Notes: generated by a model not told the origin, from the sequence alone. A stretch of 64,000 bases of DNA from DATJCV01 sp963707665 (GCA_963707665.1 CAVPQU010000018.1:186001-250000); one strand, 5' to 3'. Shown: positions 16,100-25,647, counted from the stretch's first letter. Numbers and translations are program-made.

Positions 16100-16609
16100 A
16101 TGCCCGCTTTCCAAACACTTGACAGGATCGATCGCAAGCTGCTGAATTTGCTGCAGCAGGACAATCAGACGCCGACCAGAACGCTGGCTGAAAAAGCGCA
16201 TATCTCGCAACCGACCTGTTTGCGCCGCATCCGCGACTTGCGGCAGGCCGGAATCGTCGACGCTGACGTCGCGCTAGTCAATCCATTTGCATTGGGATAC
16301 GGCATGCTGGCGTTTCTGGAAATCTCCCTGAACAACCAGTCGGACGAGCAAATGCACCAATTCGAACTGCGCATGAGTCGGGAGGCAGAGGTGATGCAGT
16401 GTTATTTTGTCTCGGGCGACTATGATTATTTTGTGGTCGCCCATGTGCTGGATATGGATGCCTATTACCAGTTCGTGCGCCGTGTCATTACAGGATCGGG
16501 CAACGTGCGCCATTTCCAGTCGCGCTTTCCAATGAAACGAGTCAAGTTTGCCACTCGTATTGCATTCGATGAACACGCCGCCGAGGTCAATGTGCGGGCG
16601 GGTCACTAG
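16100..16609 (+). CDS. Lrp/AsnC-family transcriptional regulator
   Basis: A 169-residue DNA-binding protein: N-terminal HTH (LDRIDRKLLNLLQQDNQTPT then HISQPTCLRRIRDLRQAGIV) and a C-terminal RAM/AsnC ligand domain (FALGYGMLAFLEIS through GDYDYFVVAHV). ATG at 16100 gives the family N-terminus; ATG at 16085 would add five residues. Neither has a clear ribosome site. It lies between livK (divergent) and dadA (convergent), so it may respond to leucine or alanine and control either. A DadR-type role is possible but not proven. Confidence 0.88.
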   Translation: MPAFQTLDRIDRKLLNLLQQDNQTPTRTLAEKAHISQPTCLRRIRDLRQAGIVDADVALVNPFALGYGMLAFLEISLNNQSDEQMHQFELRMSREAEVMQCYFVSGDYDYFVVAHVLDMDAYYQFVRRVITGSGNVRHFQSRFPMKRVKFATRIAFDEHAAEVNVRAGH

Positions 16610-16666
16610 CAGCTTGTGTCCCGCGCTGGAGTCAGGCCAGGCAGGGCGATGGCGGTCCTGCGCTGA

Positions 16667-17980
16667 TCACGCCTCGACGGCGTGCGTGGTTGCCACCTGC
16701 GGCGCGCGGCGTGGCAAGCCGGTAAACGCGAAATCGACTTCCGGCTGACGGCCGCAGATGATATCGGCAATCGCCCGCCCCGAGCCGCAACCCATGGTCC
16801 AACCCAGCGTCCCGTGTCCGGTATTCAGGTACAGGTTGCTGAATCGGCTTTTGCCGACATACGGCACGTTGGATGGCGTCAATGGCCGCAGTCCAGTCCA
16901 ATATGCCGGATTTGAGTAATCGCAGGCATCCGGGAACAGTTCACGCGCCCGGCGGGTTAGGGCTTCGCAGCGCGTCATGTTCAGGTCGCGCGTGTAGCCG
17001 TTCAATTCGCAGGTGCCGGCAACCCGCAGCCGATCGCCTAGCCGCGAAAACACCAGTTTGTGACCGTCGTCGGTCAGCGACACGGTAGGGGCGGCATCGG
17101 GATTGGTGATCGGGTAGGTCGCCGAGTAGCCTTTGCCCGGATAGACCATCAAATCAATTCCTAGCGGTTTCAATACGGGCACCGAAAAACTGCCCATTGC
17201 CATGACGAAGGCGTCTGCGCGCAGCACTTGATGGTGGCCTTCGGCATCGATGATTTCAACGCCGCTGATTTTAGCGAAGGCGCCGGACCCTTCGGTCAAC
17301 AAGCGCGTGACGGTAGTGTTGAATTTGAAGTTGATGCCGGCGGCAGCCGCCTTTTGTGCCAGTCCGACCGTGAATTTGTAAATGTCGCCGGATTCGTCGG
17401 TTGCGGTAAAGTCACCGCCGACGATCTTGTCGCGGATGCGCGCCAGCGCCGGTTCGATGCGGACCACTTCGTCGGCGCTGATCGATTCGCGTGGGCAGCC
17501 CAGATCACGCATCAGTTTCGCCATCGGCAGCGATTCGTCAAATTCCTTCTTGTCGGTATAAAAATGCAAGATGCCGGCGGTCAGGCAATCATAGTCGATG
17601 CCTGTTTCCGCGCGCACCGATTGCAGGGTCTGGCGGCTGTATTCGGAGATCGCGACAATCTGGCGAATGTTGTCGGCGGTGCGTGCCGGCGTACATTCGC
17701 GCAAGAAATTCAGGGCCCATTTCCATTGCAGCCATTCAGGGCGGAAACGATACAGTAATGGCGCGTCTTCCTGTCCCAGCCATTTCAGCACCTTCATTGG
17801 TGCCGATGGATTGGCCCAGGGTTCGGCGTGCGAGACGGAGATCTGGCAGCCGTTGGCGAAACTGGTTTCCTGCGCCGCTCCAGGCTGGCGCTCGATGACG
17901 GTCACGTCGTGGCCGGATTTGTTCAAAAACCAGGCGGAAGCCGTGCCGACGATCCCGGAACCCAAAACGATGACTTTCAT
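16667..17980 (-). CDS. dadA: DadA, D-amino acid dehydrogenase small subunit
   Basis: A 437-residue flavoprotein that oxidatively deaminates D-amino acids (mainly D-alanine) at the inner membrane, passing electrons to the quinone pool. FAD-binding motif VIVLGSGIVGTASAWFL is at residues 3-19, and the C-terminal LNTGHGTLGWTMGCGSG matches DadA. Length is close to E. coli DadA (432). GGGG upstream of the ATG gives a plausible ribosome site. The upstream 18.0-18.1 kb region is very AT-rich for this genome and probably holds its promoter. Confidence 0.93.
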   Translation of the reverse strand: MKVIVLGSGIVGTASAWFLNKSGHDVTVIERQPGAAQETSFANGCQISVSHAEPWANPSAPMKVLKWLGQEDAPLLYRFRPEWLQWKWALNFLRECTPARTADNIRQIVAISEYSRQTLQSVRAETGIDYDCLTAGILHFYTDKKEFDESLPMAKLMRDLGCPRESISADEVVRIEPALARIRDKIVGGDFTATDESGDIYKFTVGLAQKAAAAGINFKFNTTVTRLLTEGSGAFAKISGVEIIDAEGHHQVLRADAFVMAMGSFSVPVLKPLGIDLMVYPGKGYSATYPITNPDAAPTVSLTDDGHKLVFSRLGDRLRVAGTCELNGYTRDLNMTRCEALTRRARELFPDACDYSNPAYWTGLRPLTPSNVPYVGKSRFSNLYLNTGHGTLGWTMGCGSGRAIADIICGRQPEVDFAFTGLPRRAPQVATTHAVEA

Positions 17981-18116
17981 GCCGATCCCCTTGTTGTATT
18001 GGGACTGATTGTAAGAAATTCGGCATTATTTATGTATTCAATGTAGGGCTATAAATTTTTATATTTAAATAAATACTTCATCAATTTATCGATTTTAAAA
18101 CATAATTCAAAGAGGA
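17981..18116. promoter_or_regulatory. AT-rich dadA upstream region
   Basis: About 110 bases strikingly AT-rich (long A/T runs at 18050-18110) between the dadA start and the next gene end. On the minus strand TTGATG followed ~17 bases later by TAAAAA-like sequence could be a promoter; several A/T boxes would suit Lrp or H-NS-like binding. Confidence 0.35.
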
Positions 18117-18503
18117 CTATTCGTTTGTAAAATCAGGGTCGTGGCTGTTTTTGGCTCGTGTCGCGGCAATCATCGCTTCCAGTTCATGCCGCACGTCGTG
18201 TCGAATTTCCATTGCCAGATTCGCCGCAATCGCATGCAGCCTGTCCGACAGATGGTCTTCCAGTCGCTCCCCTAGCAAGGTATCAAAGCGGGTCTGGAGT
18301 TGGGTCACGATTCTTTCCAGCACCATGTCGGCCACGCGGTTGAACTCATCCCGGCTCAGGGGTGATGCCGGCACGGCGTTGGCGTCGGGGGTGCGATCCG
18401 CGCTCGGCGGCAGTGGCTGGTCGCTCGAGGCCACCGGTCGGGTCGCCTCCACAATGACTTCGGTCAAGACCGGAATCCCGGCATCCGAGGAGAAAGGTTT
18501 CAT
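18117..18503 (-). CDS. DUF2486-like protein
   Basis: A 128-residue protein with an N-terminal motif (AGIPVLTEVIVEA) typical of DUF2486 proteins of Burkholderiales, a Pro/Ser/Asp-rich middle and a C-terminal amphipathic helical region (LSRDEFNRVADMVLERIVTQ onward). The ATG at 18503 overlaps the holC stop (ATGA type overlap), as expected from the holC-DUF2486 pairing seen in this order. Function unknown; the tail may associate with another helical partner. Confidence 0.7.
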   Translation of the reverse strand: MKPFSSDAGIPVLTEVIVEATRPVASSDQPLPPSADRTPDANAVPASPLSRDEFNRVADMVLERIVTQLQTRFDTLLGERLEDHLSDRLHAIAANLAMEIRHDVRHELEAMIAATRAKNSHDPDFTNE

Positions 18504-18925
18504 GCGCCCTCGATAACGTGGTGTTGCAGCAGATAGCCGCGGTCTTTGTAGAACGTCCACCGCTCGCGACCGCTGGCGACGTCGCCGTCAGCACGCCCGA
18601 CGATTTCAATCACACGTTCGAAACGCGCAAATTGCGCCGCCGCGTGGCTGGATAAATTGATCAGCAACTGATGGTGCGGTAAATCGTCGGCGTCGTGCGG
18701 TGCCAGCACGATCGGCGTCTGTGCAGCCAGCGGGTCGTCCGACGTGACGTGCGGCAGGAAATCCGGCGCGGAAAAAATCCACAGCGCCTGGTCCAGGGCG
18801 TCGCGCTGTTCATCATCTGCAGTCAGCAAAATGATCCGGTTGTCGGCCGCGTGCGCCTTGCGCGCCAACCGGCAGGCATAAGCGATGCGATCACCGATAT
18901 TGCTGTGAAAATCGATGCGGGTCAT
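18500..18925 (-). CDS. holC: HolC, DNA polymerase III subunit chi
   Basis: A 141-residue protein. MTRIDFHSNIGDRIAYACRL at the N-terminus, the IILLTADDEQRDALDQALW segment and the WTFYKDRGYLLQHHVIEG ending match HolC, which links the clamp loader (through psi) to single-stranded DNA-binding protein. The ATG at 18925 is chosen for this N-terminus; longer in-frame extensions upstream lack similarity. pepA, often the upstream neighbour in betaproteobacteria, is absent here. Confidence 0.9.
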   Translation of the reverse strand: MTRIDFHSNIGDRIAYACRLARKAHAADNRIILLTADDEQRDALDQALWIFSAPDFLPHVTSDDPLAAQTPIVLAPHDADDLPHHQLLINLSSHAAAQFARFERVIEIVGRADGDVASGRERWTFYKDRGYLLQHHVIEGA

Positions 18926-18995
18926 GACGGCATAACGGCGGACATGGGCGATTCTCCAGGAAATGGGCGGTCGGGCGGCTTGCTGTTGGCAAACC

Positions 18996-19601
18996 TCAGA
19001 AGCGGAATCCGGATGGGGAATTGTTGGCCGGTGCGGGCGGCTGGCGCGTCGCGGTCGCAGTGGGCGGCACCGCATCCTGGGTGGCCTTCGGCTTTTCGCC
19101 CGCTGCTGGCACGACTCCGGGCCGCTGATAGCTTGCCGGCAGCTGGCTGGTTGTCGGATAACCGGCAGCGCTAAGCGCTGCATGCCAGGCATCGGTTTCG
19201 AAGCCCTGTTTTTTTTGGCCGCCGATGCTCAGCAAGGGTAGTTGCTGATCGCCACCTGCCTGGCGCAGTACCGCCAGATCTTCGTTGGTATTCACCGTTT
19301 TTTCGGCGAATGGAATTCCGCGCTGTCCGAGCAAATCGCGGCCTTCGTCGCACGGTTTGCATTTTCCTGTCGTGTATAGGATGACCGGGTTTTGCTTTAG
19401 TGCTGCAGCCAAGACGGGTGGTAGTTCGTCGCTATTGGCCTGGCTGGAGGCCTTTTTTTCGATGTGTGCGGCGCTGGCTGGCGGCATGTCGCTGTAAGTT
19501 ACTCGGCCATCCGTTCCAATCGACTTGTAGAGCTGGGCGCTGGCGACAGCCGCGTACAGCAGGGTTGCCAGGCAAAAAAGCAAGGCTGCTTTCTTCTTCA
19601 T
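18996..19601 (-). CDS. DUF4124-glutaredoxin-like exported protein
   Basis: A 201-residue exported protein: signal peptide (LATLLYAAVASA-QLY), a DUF4124 segment (QLYKSIGTDGRVTYSDMPP), a glutaredoxin/thioredoxin-like domain with the redox motif CKPC in VILYTTGKCKPCDEGRDLL, and a Pro/Thr/Ala-rich tail. The order suggests a periplasmic or envelope-attached thiol-disulfide protein. Partners are unknown. It is separated from holC by ~70 bases and from prlC by 26 bases, all on the same strand. Confidence 0.8.
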   Translation of the reverse strand: MKKKAALLFCLATLLYAAVASAQLYKSIGTDGRVTYSDMPPASAAHIEKKASSQANSDELPPVLAAALKQNPVILYTTGKCKPCDEGRDLLGQRGIPFAEKTVNTNEDLAVLRQAGGDQQLPLLSIGGQKKQGFETDAWHAALSAAGYPTTSQLPASYQRPGVVPAAGEKPKATQDAVPPTATATRQPPAPANNSPSGFRF

Positions 19602-19627
19602 GTGGTTTTCCTTATGCGTCTTGCCAC

Positions 19628-21748
19628 CTAATGACTGCCAGCCGCCATGCCGCTGTGGCGCAGCAAGGCGTCGATTTCAGGCGCCCGCCCGCGAAATGCC
19701 CGGAACGATTCCAGCGCCGGTCGAGACCCGCCTACCGCGAGGATCTCCTGTTGAAAGCGCTGGCCGGTTTCAACCGAGACGATGTTGCCACTGGCCGCTG
19801 CGGCTTCCTCGAAGGCGCTATAGGCGTCAGCCGACAGGACTTCCGCCCATTTGTAGCTATAGTACCCGGCAGCATAGCCGCCCGCGAAAATATGGCTGAA
19901 CGAATCTTGAAAGCGGTTAAATGGTGGTGGCGTCACGACCGCGACCTGCTGTCGTACCTGGTCCAGAACCTGCTGCACGGTGCGGGTGCCGGCCGGATCG
20001 TAATCGCAGTGCAAGTGCATATCGAACAGTGAAAATTCGACCTGGCGCAGCGCCTGCAACCCGGCGTGGAAATTGCGGGCGGCGATCATCTTGTCGAACA
20101 GCGTGCGTGGTAGCGGCTGGCCAGTTTCTGCATGGGCGCTCATATGCCGCAGTACGTCCCATTCCCAGCAAAAATTTTCCATGAATTGCGAGGGCAGTTC
20201 CACCGCATCCCACTCAACGCCGGAAATACCGGAAACGCCAAGTTCTTCGACCTGGGTCAGCATGTGGTGCAGACCGTGGCCAAATTCGTGGAACAGCGTG
20301 ATGACCTCGTCGTGGGTGAAAAACGCCGGCTGGCTCTTGCCGTCGCTGGTGACTGGCTCCGAGAAATTGCAGGTCAGGTAGGCGATCGGTGTTTGCAGGC
20401 CGTGCTCGGTGCGGCGGCGTCCACGCGCATCGTCCATCCAGGCGCCACCGCGCTTGCCCTTGCGCGCGTACAGGTCGAGATAGAACTGTCCCACCAGTTC
20501 CATGCCGGCCGCACCCTTGCGTTCGATGCGGAAGAACTTGACGTCCGGATGCCAGACCGGCGCCGTGTCGGGCTTGATTTCCACTGAAAACAGCTGCTGC
20601 ACCAGGTGGAACAAGCCGTCGATCACCTTCGGTTCCGGGAAGTATTGCTTGACTTCCTGTTCCGAGAACGCATAGCGCTGTTGGCGCAGTTTTTCGGCGG
20701 CGTAGGTCATGTCCCATGCCTGCAGCGCATCGAGGCCGAGTTCGCTTTTGGCAAACGCCTGCAATTCGGCGAGGTCATGTTCGGCAAATGGCCGTGCCCG
20801 GCGCCCCAGGTCTTCCAGGAAGTCGATGACTTGCTGCGGGCTCTGCGCCATTTTCGGCTCCAACGACAATTCGGCGAAATTGGCAAAACCGAGCAGTTGC
20901 GCCTCTTCACGGCGCAACTTCAGGATCTCGACGATATTTTGCGTGTTGTCCCATTGCGCGCACTGGCTGAACACGGTGCCAAGTTCGGACGCCTTGGTGG
21001 CATTGGCGCGGTAGATTTGCTCGCGCAGCGCCCGATTATCGGCGTATTGCAGCACCGGGAAATACGACGGGAAATGCAGCGTAAATTTGAATCCGGCGCG
21101 CTCGTCCTTTTCCGCCGCGCCGCGCGCCGCCTGCTTGACGTCGTCCGGCAAGCCCGCCAACTCCGCTTCCTGTTCAACGAACAGCGCATAGTCATTGGTC
21201 GCATCCAGGATGTTTTCGGAGAAGCGTGTACTCACCGCTGCGTGCGCCTCCTGAATGGCTGCAAAGCGCTGCTTCTGCTCTGGCGGCAGCTCGGCGCCGC
21301 CCAGCCGGAAATCACGCAGGGCATTATCCAGAATTTTTTTGCGCGCGACGGAAAGCGAAGAGTATTGTGGGCTGGCCTTGAGCGCCTGGTATTTTTCGAA
21401 GAGTGCCTGATTTTGCGCCATCGCTGTCCAGAACTCGACGATGCGGGGCTGGTTTTCATTGTAGGCGGCGCGCAGTTCCGGTGTGTCGGCAACGGCATTC
21501 AAATGGCCGACGATGCCCCAGGCGCGGCTCAACTGCTCAGTGGCGTTTTCCAGCGGCTCGACAAAATTTTCCCAGGTCACCTCTGGCAATGGCGCTTCCA
21601 ATTGCGCGACAACGCTGTTGCAGCGCCCCAGCAAGACGGTGACAGCCGGCGCCACGTGTTGCGGCAAAATCTGGTCAAAACGGGCCAGCCCAGAAAAATC
21701 CAGCAGCGGATTGGAGGAAATAGCTTTAATGTCTGCAACAGCGCTCAT
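19628..21748 (-). CDS. prlC: PrlC, oligopeptidase A (M3 metallopeptidase)
   Basis: A 706-residue cytoplasmic zinc peptidase of the M3 (thimet) family that degrades oligopeptides, including cleaved signal peptides. The HEXXH zinc site is present in TLFHEFGHGLHHMLT, and the downstream EWDAVELPSQFMENFCWE segment supplies the third ligand region. Length is right for oligopeptidase A (~680). It starts six bases after the folD stop, so folD-prlC are likely one transcript. Confidence 0.93.
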   Translation of the reverse strand: MSAVADIKAISSNPLLDFSGLARFDQILPQHVAPAVTVLLGRCNSVVAQLEAPLPEVTWENFVEPLENATEQLSRAWGIVGHLNAVADTPELRAAYNENQPRIVEFWTAMAQNQALFEKYQALKASPQYSSLSVARKKILDNALRDFRLGGAELPPEQKQRFAAIQEAHAAVSTRFSENILDATNDYALFVEQEAELAGLPDDVKQAARGAAEKDERAGFKFTLHFPSYFPVLQYADNRALREQIYRANATKASELGTVFSQCAQWDNTQNIVEILKLRREEAQLLGFANFAELSLEPKMAQSPQQVIDFLEDLGRRARPFAEHDLAELQAFAKSELGLDALQAWDMTYAAEKLRQQRYAFSEQEVKQYFPEPKVIDGLFHLVQQLFSVEIKPDTAPVWHPDVKFFRIERKGAAGMELVGQFYLDLYARKGKRGGAWMDDARGRRRTEHGLQTPIAYLTCNFSEPVTSDGKSQPAFFTHDEVITLFHEFGHGLHHMLTQVEELGVSGISGVEWDAVELPSQFMENFCWEWDVLRHMSAHAETGQPLPRTLFDKMIAARNFHAGLQALRQVEFSLFDMHLHCDYDPAGTRTVQQVLDQVRQQVAVVTPPPFNRFQDSFSHIFAGGYAAGYYSYKWAEVLSADAYSAFEEAAAASGNIVSVETGQRFQQEILAVGGSRPALESFRAFRGRAPEIDALLRHSGMAAGSH

Positions 21749-21754
21749 CAGATC

Positions 21755-22615
21755 TCATTTCTCGTGAATTTCGTTTCTTTCCGCGGCTTCAACGGTGTTG
21801 ACCAGCAACATTGTGATGGTCATCGGTCCGACACCGCCGGGCACTGGCGTGATGTGGCCGGCGACTTCCTTGATGTTGGAAAAGTCGACATCACCGCATA
21901 ATTTTCCTTGATCGTCGCGGTTCATGCCGACATCAATCACAACGGCACCTGGCTTGACCATGTCGGCCGTAATCAGATTGCGTTTGCCGGTGGCGGCCAC
22001 CAGGATATCTGCTTGGCGGGTGTGGTGACCGAGGTCGCGGGTCTTGGAATTGCAGATGGTGACGGTAGCACCGGCCTGCAAGAGCAGCATCGCTTGCGGT
22101 TTGCCGACGATATTCGATGCGCCGACCACCACCGCGTGGGCGCCGCGCACCGGATACTGGATCGACTCCAGCATCTTCATGATGCCGTATGGAGTGCACG
22201 GACGAAACAGCGGCTGGCCGGTCATCAGCAGACCGGCATTGCTGACATGAAAGCCGTCCACGTCCTTTTCCAGTGCGATCGCCTCGATCACCTTGTGGGC
22301 GTTGATGTGCGGCGGCAGTGGCAGTTGCACCAGGATGCCGTGGATGCGTGGATCGGAATTCAGAGCATCGATCCGCGCCAGCAGTGCCGCTTCACTGAGC
22401 TCGGCGTCGTATTTTTCAAATACCGAATGGATGCCGTTGTCTTCGCAAGCCTTGATTTTGTTGCGTACGTAGACATGGGAAGCGGCGCTGTCGCCTACCA
22501 GGATGACCGCCAGACCGGGCTGCCGGCCGCGTTTTGTCAACGCGGCCGCGCGTTTCGCCACGTCGGTGCGCAGTTGGCGGGAGAGCAAATTTCCATCGAT
22601 GATTTGAGCGGTCAT
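21755..22615 (-). CDS. folD: FolD, methylenetetrahydrofolate dehydrogenase/cyclohydrolase
   Basis: A 286-residue bifunctional enzyme interconverting 5,10-methylene- and 10-formyl-THF with NADP. Conserved features are the YVRNKIKACEDNGI motif containing the catalytic lysine, GILVQLPLP, and PCTPYGIMKML, followed by the NADP-site GASNIVGKP. ATG at 22615 gives the family start (MTAQIIDG); an upstream alternative would add 18 unconserved residues. Divergent from aceE. Confidence 0.95.
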   Translation of the reverse strand: MTAQIIDGNLLSRQLRTDVAKRAAALTKRGRQPGLAVILVGDSAASHVYVRNKIKACEDNGIHSVFEKYDAELSEAALLARIDALNSDPRIHGILVQLPLPPHINAHKVIEAIALEKDVDGFHVSNAGLLMTGQPLFRPCTPYGIMKMLESIQYPVRGAHAVVVGASNIVGKPQAMLLLQAGATVTICNSKTRDLGHHTRQADILVAATGKRNLITADMVKPGAVVIDVGMNRDDQGKLCGDVDFSNIKEVAGHITPVPGGVGPMTITMLLVNTVEAAERNEIHEK

Positions 22616-22749
22616 GGTATTGAAGGGGCGAAAGGCGGGTAAAAACAGCATTATAAGATGCGCCGGCAACGTCTTCGGGCAAATGAAGTTAGCGTTTTAC
22701 CCGTATCGCGTCACCTGTTATTTCACATTATAAAAATCATTCCCGTAAT

Positions 22750-22778
22750 TTGGAAATTGAAAAAAGTACTGCTAGAAT
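22750..22778 (+). promoter_or_regulatory. promoter of the pyruvate dehydrogenase operon
   Basis: TTGGAA (22750-22755), 17-bp spacer, TAGAAT (22773-22778). Predicted start ~22785 leaves a ~90-nt leader before aceE. Confidence 0.6.
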
Positions 22779-22875
22779 AGGTTGACGGATGCTCCACAAG
22801 GGGCAAACTAACTAATAGGGACTCGATCGACAGTACCGGGTCGGTCGGCTTTCCCGGACTAACAGGAGACGCGAC

Positions 22876-25572
22876 ATGTCAGCTCAAATTAATCAATTGG
22901 CCGAGCAGGCTGCCAACGACCCCGACGTCATGGAAACGCGGGAGTGGTTGGATGCCCTCGAGTCGGTCGTTGAAAACGAAGGTCCCGAGCGCGCCCATTA
23001 CCTGATGGAGCGCATGCTCGATCTGGCCCGCCGCCGCGGCGCGCATATTCCATTCTCCAGCAATACCGCGTATGTCAACACGATTCCGGCGCATATGGGC
23101 GAGCCTTGCCCGGGCAACCTGGAATATGAAGAGCGGCTGCGTTCCTGGATGCGCTGGAATGCGATGGTGATGGTCAACAAGGCCAATCGGATTGATCCCG
23201 ACCTGGGCGGTCACCTGGCCAGTTTCGCCTCGCTGGCGACCATGCTGGGCATCGGTTTCAACCATTTCTGGCACGCTCCATCCGAAGGGCATGGCGGTGA
23301 CCTATTGTATTTGCAAGGCCATTCCTCGCCTGGCATCTACGCGCGCGCGTTCCTGGAAGGGCGTCTCTCCGAAGAGCAATTGTTGAACTTCCGGCGCGAA
23401 GTCGATGGCCACGGCTTGTCCTCCTATCCACATCCGAAATTGATGCCGTCGTTCTGGCAGTTCCCGACCGTCTCGATGGGGCTCGGGCCGCTGATGTCGA
23501 TCTACCAGGCGCGCTTCCTGAAATATCTGCATGCCCGCGACCTGGCCGATACCGCCAACCGCAAGGTGTGGGCATTCTGCGGCGACGGCGAGATGGACGA
23601 GCCAGAATCAATGGGCGCGATCGGCATGGCCGGCCGCGAAAAGCTCGACAACCTGGTGATGGTGGTCAACTGCAACCTGCAGCGGCTGGACGGTCCGGTG
23701 CGCGGCAACGGCAAGATCATCCAGGAGCTGGAAGCCGAATTCCGCGGCGCCGGCTGGAACGTGATCAAGGTCATCTGGGGCAGCTACTGGGACGAACTGT
23801 TCGCGCGCGACAAGGAAGGCATCCTGCAGCGTGTGATGATGGAAACCGTGGATGGCGAGTACCAGAACTACAAGTCGCGCGACGGCGCCTACGTGCGCAA
23901 GCACTTCTTCGGCAAGCATCCGAAGCTCTTGGAACTGGTGTCGAAGATGTCGGACGACGACATCTGGCGCCTGCAGCGCGGCGGCCACGACCCGCACAAG
24001 ATCTATGCCGCCTACAAGCAGGCAGTGGAGCACAAGGGGCAGCCGACCGTCCTGCTGATCAAGACCGTCAAGGGCTTCGGCATGGGCCGTTCGGGCGAGG
24101 CCAAGAACACCGCGCACCAGACCAAGAAGCTGGATGACGAGGCGATCCGCGAGATGCGCGACCGCTACGGCATCCCGATCCCGGACGACCAACTGCCGCA
24201 ACTGCCGTTCTTCAAGCCGGCCGACGATGCGCCGGAAATCAAGTATCTGCACGAGCGTCGCCAGGCGCTGGGCGGATATCTGCCGCAGCGTCGGATGAAA
24301 GCCGACGAGACGCTGCCGGTACCGCCGCTGTCCGCGTTCCAGGCGATCCTCGACGCCACTCCCGAAGGGCGTGAAGTCTCGACCACGCAGGCCTTTGTGC
24401 GCGTGCTGGCGGTGCTGCTGCGCGACGCCAATCTGGGCAAGCGGATCGTCCCGATCCTGGTCGACGAGTCGCGCACCTTCGGTCTGGAAGGCCTGTTCCG
24501 CCAGATCGGCATCTTCAGCCAGCAGGGCCAGCTGTACGAACCGGTGGATCGCGACCAGGTGATGTACTACCGCGAGGACAAGGCCGGACAGCTGTTGCAG
24601 GAAGGGATCAACGAAGCGGGCGGCATGTGCTCGTGGATTGCGGCGGCGACTTCGTATTCGTCGAACAACCGCGTGATGATTCCGTTCTACGCCTATTACT
24701 CGATGTTCGGCTTCCAGCGTTTCGGCGATCTGGCTTGGGCCGCCGGCGACATGCGGGCGCGCGGCTTCCTGCTCGGCGGCACCGCCGGCCGCACCACGCT
24801 GAACGGCGAAGGCTTGCAGCACGAGGATGGCCACAGCCATGTGGTGGCATCGACGATTCCGAACTGCATTCCGTACGACCCGACCTTCTCGCATGAGGTG
24901 GCGGTCATCGTGCAGGATGGCCTGAAGCGGATGGTCGAGAATCAGGAGGACGTGTTCTATTACATCACCCTGATGAACGAAAACTACAGCCAGCCTGGAT
25001 TCAAGCCGGGGCAGGAGGAAGGCATCCTGAAAGGCTTGTACCTGCTGCAGGAAGGCGCCAAGAAATCCAAGCTGCGCGTGCAGCTGATGGGCTCCGGCAC
25101 GATTTTGCGCGAATCCATCGCCGCCGCCGAGCTGCTGAAGAACGATTGGGGCGTCGACGCCGACGTCTGGTCGGCACCGTCCTTCACCTTGCTGGCGCGC
25201 GACGGCCAGGCGGTGGAACGCTGGAACCTGCTGCATCCGGCGGAGAAGCCGCGCGTTGCGCACGTCACGCAGTCGCTGCAGGACAGCAGCGGCCCGATCA
25301 TCGTCAGCACCGACTACATGCGCACCTTTGCCGAACAGATTCGCGCCTTCATACCGAAAGGCCGTAGCTACAAGGTGCTCGGCACCGACGGCTTCGGCCG
25401 CTCCGATACCCGCGCCAAGCTGCGTGAGTTCTTCGAGGTCGACCGCCATTTCGTGACGATTGCGGCGCTCAAGTCCCTGGCCGACGAAGGCGCGATTCCT
25501 GCCTCCACCGTAGCGCAGGCGATTGCAAAATACGATATAAATCCGGAAAAGCCGAATCCGGTGACGGTGTAA
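22876..25572 (+). CDS. aceE: AceE, pyruvate dehydrogenase E1 (homodimeric)
   Basis: An 898-residue thiamine-diphosphate enzyme that decarboxylates pyruvate and acetylates the lipoyl groups of E2. The homodimeric E1 layout is intact: HASSF-type active-site region (HFWHAPSEGHGGDLLYLQGH), ThDP/Mg motif CGDGEMDEPES to VVNCNLQRLDG, and the transketolase-like C-terminal half (GINEAGGMCSWIAAATSYS). AGGAG at 22863-22867 precedes the ATG. Length matches E. coli AceE (887). A strong hairpin follows in the gap to aceF. Confidence 0.96.
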   Translation: MSAQINQLAEQAANDPDVMETREWLDALESVVENEGPERAHYLMERMLDLARRRGAHIPFSSNTAYVNTIPAHMGEPCPGNLEYEERLRSWMRWNAMVMVNKANRIDPDLGGHLASFASLATMLGIGFNHFWHAPSEGHGGDLLYLQGHSSPGIYARAFLEGRLSEEQLLNFRREVDGHGLSSYPHPKLMPSFWQFPTVSMGLGPLMSIYQARFLKYLHARDLADTANRKVWAFCGDGEMDEPESMGAIGMAGREKLDNLVMVVNCNLQRLDGPVRGNGKIIQELEAEFRGAGWNVIKVIWGSYWDELFARDKEGILQRVMMETVDGEYQNYKSRDGAYVRKHFFGKHPKLLELVSKMSDDDIWRLQRGGHDPHKIYAAYKQAVEHKGQPTVLLIKTVKGFGMGRSGEAKNTAHQTKKLDDEAIREMRDRYGIPIPDDQLPQLPFFKPADDAPEIKYLHERRQALGGYLPQRRMKADETLPVPPLSAFQAILDATPEGREVSTTQAFVRVLAVLLRDANLGKRIVPILVDESRTFGLEGLFRQIGIFSQQGQLYEPVDRDQVMYYREDKAGQLLQEGINEAGGMCSWIAAATSYSSNNRVMIPFYAYYSMFGFQRFGDLAWAAGDMRARGFLLGGTAGRTTLNGEGLQHEDGHSHVVASTIPNCIPYDPTFSHEVAVIVQDGLKRMVENQEDVFYYITLMNENYSQPGFKPGQEEGILKGLYLLQEGAKKSKLRVQLMGSGTILRESIAAAELLKNDWGVDADVWSAPSFTLLARDGQAVERWNLLHPAEKPRVAHVTQSLQDSSGPIIVSTDYMRTFAEQIRAFIPKGRSYKVLGTDGFGRSDTRAKLREFFEVDRHFVTIAALKSLADEGAIPASTVAQAIAKYDINPEKPNPVTV

Positions 25573-25605
25573 CTCTCAATAATTAATTCCTTTGCCTTCA
25601 GGCAA

Positions 25606-25647
25606 GGCTGGAACCGATTCCTGGCAAAGCCGGAATCGGTTCCAGCC
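25606..25647 (+). other. intercistronic hairpin between aceE and aceF
   Basis: Perfect 16-bp inverted repeat (25606-25621 with 25632-25647); the 10-nt loop itself can form GGC/GCC. No T tract follows, so it is not a terminator. A smaller TTGCC-TTCA-GGCAA hairpin lies just upstream (25592-25605). Likely an RNA stabiliser or processing signal setting E1:E2 expression. Confidence 0.7.
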
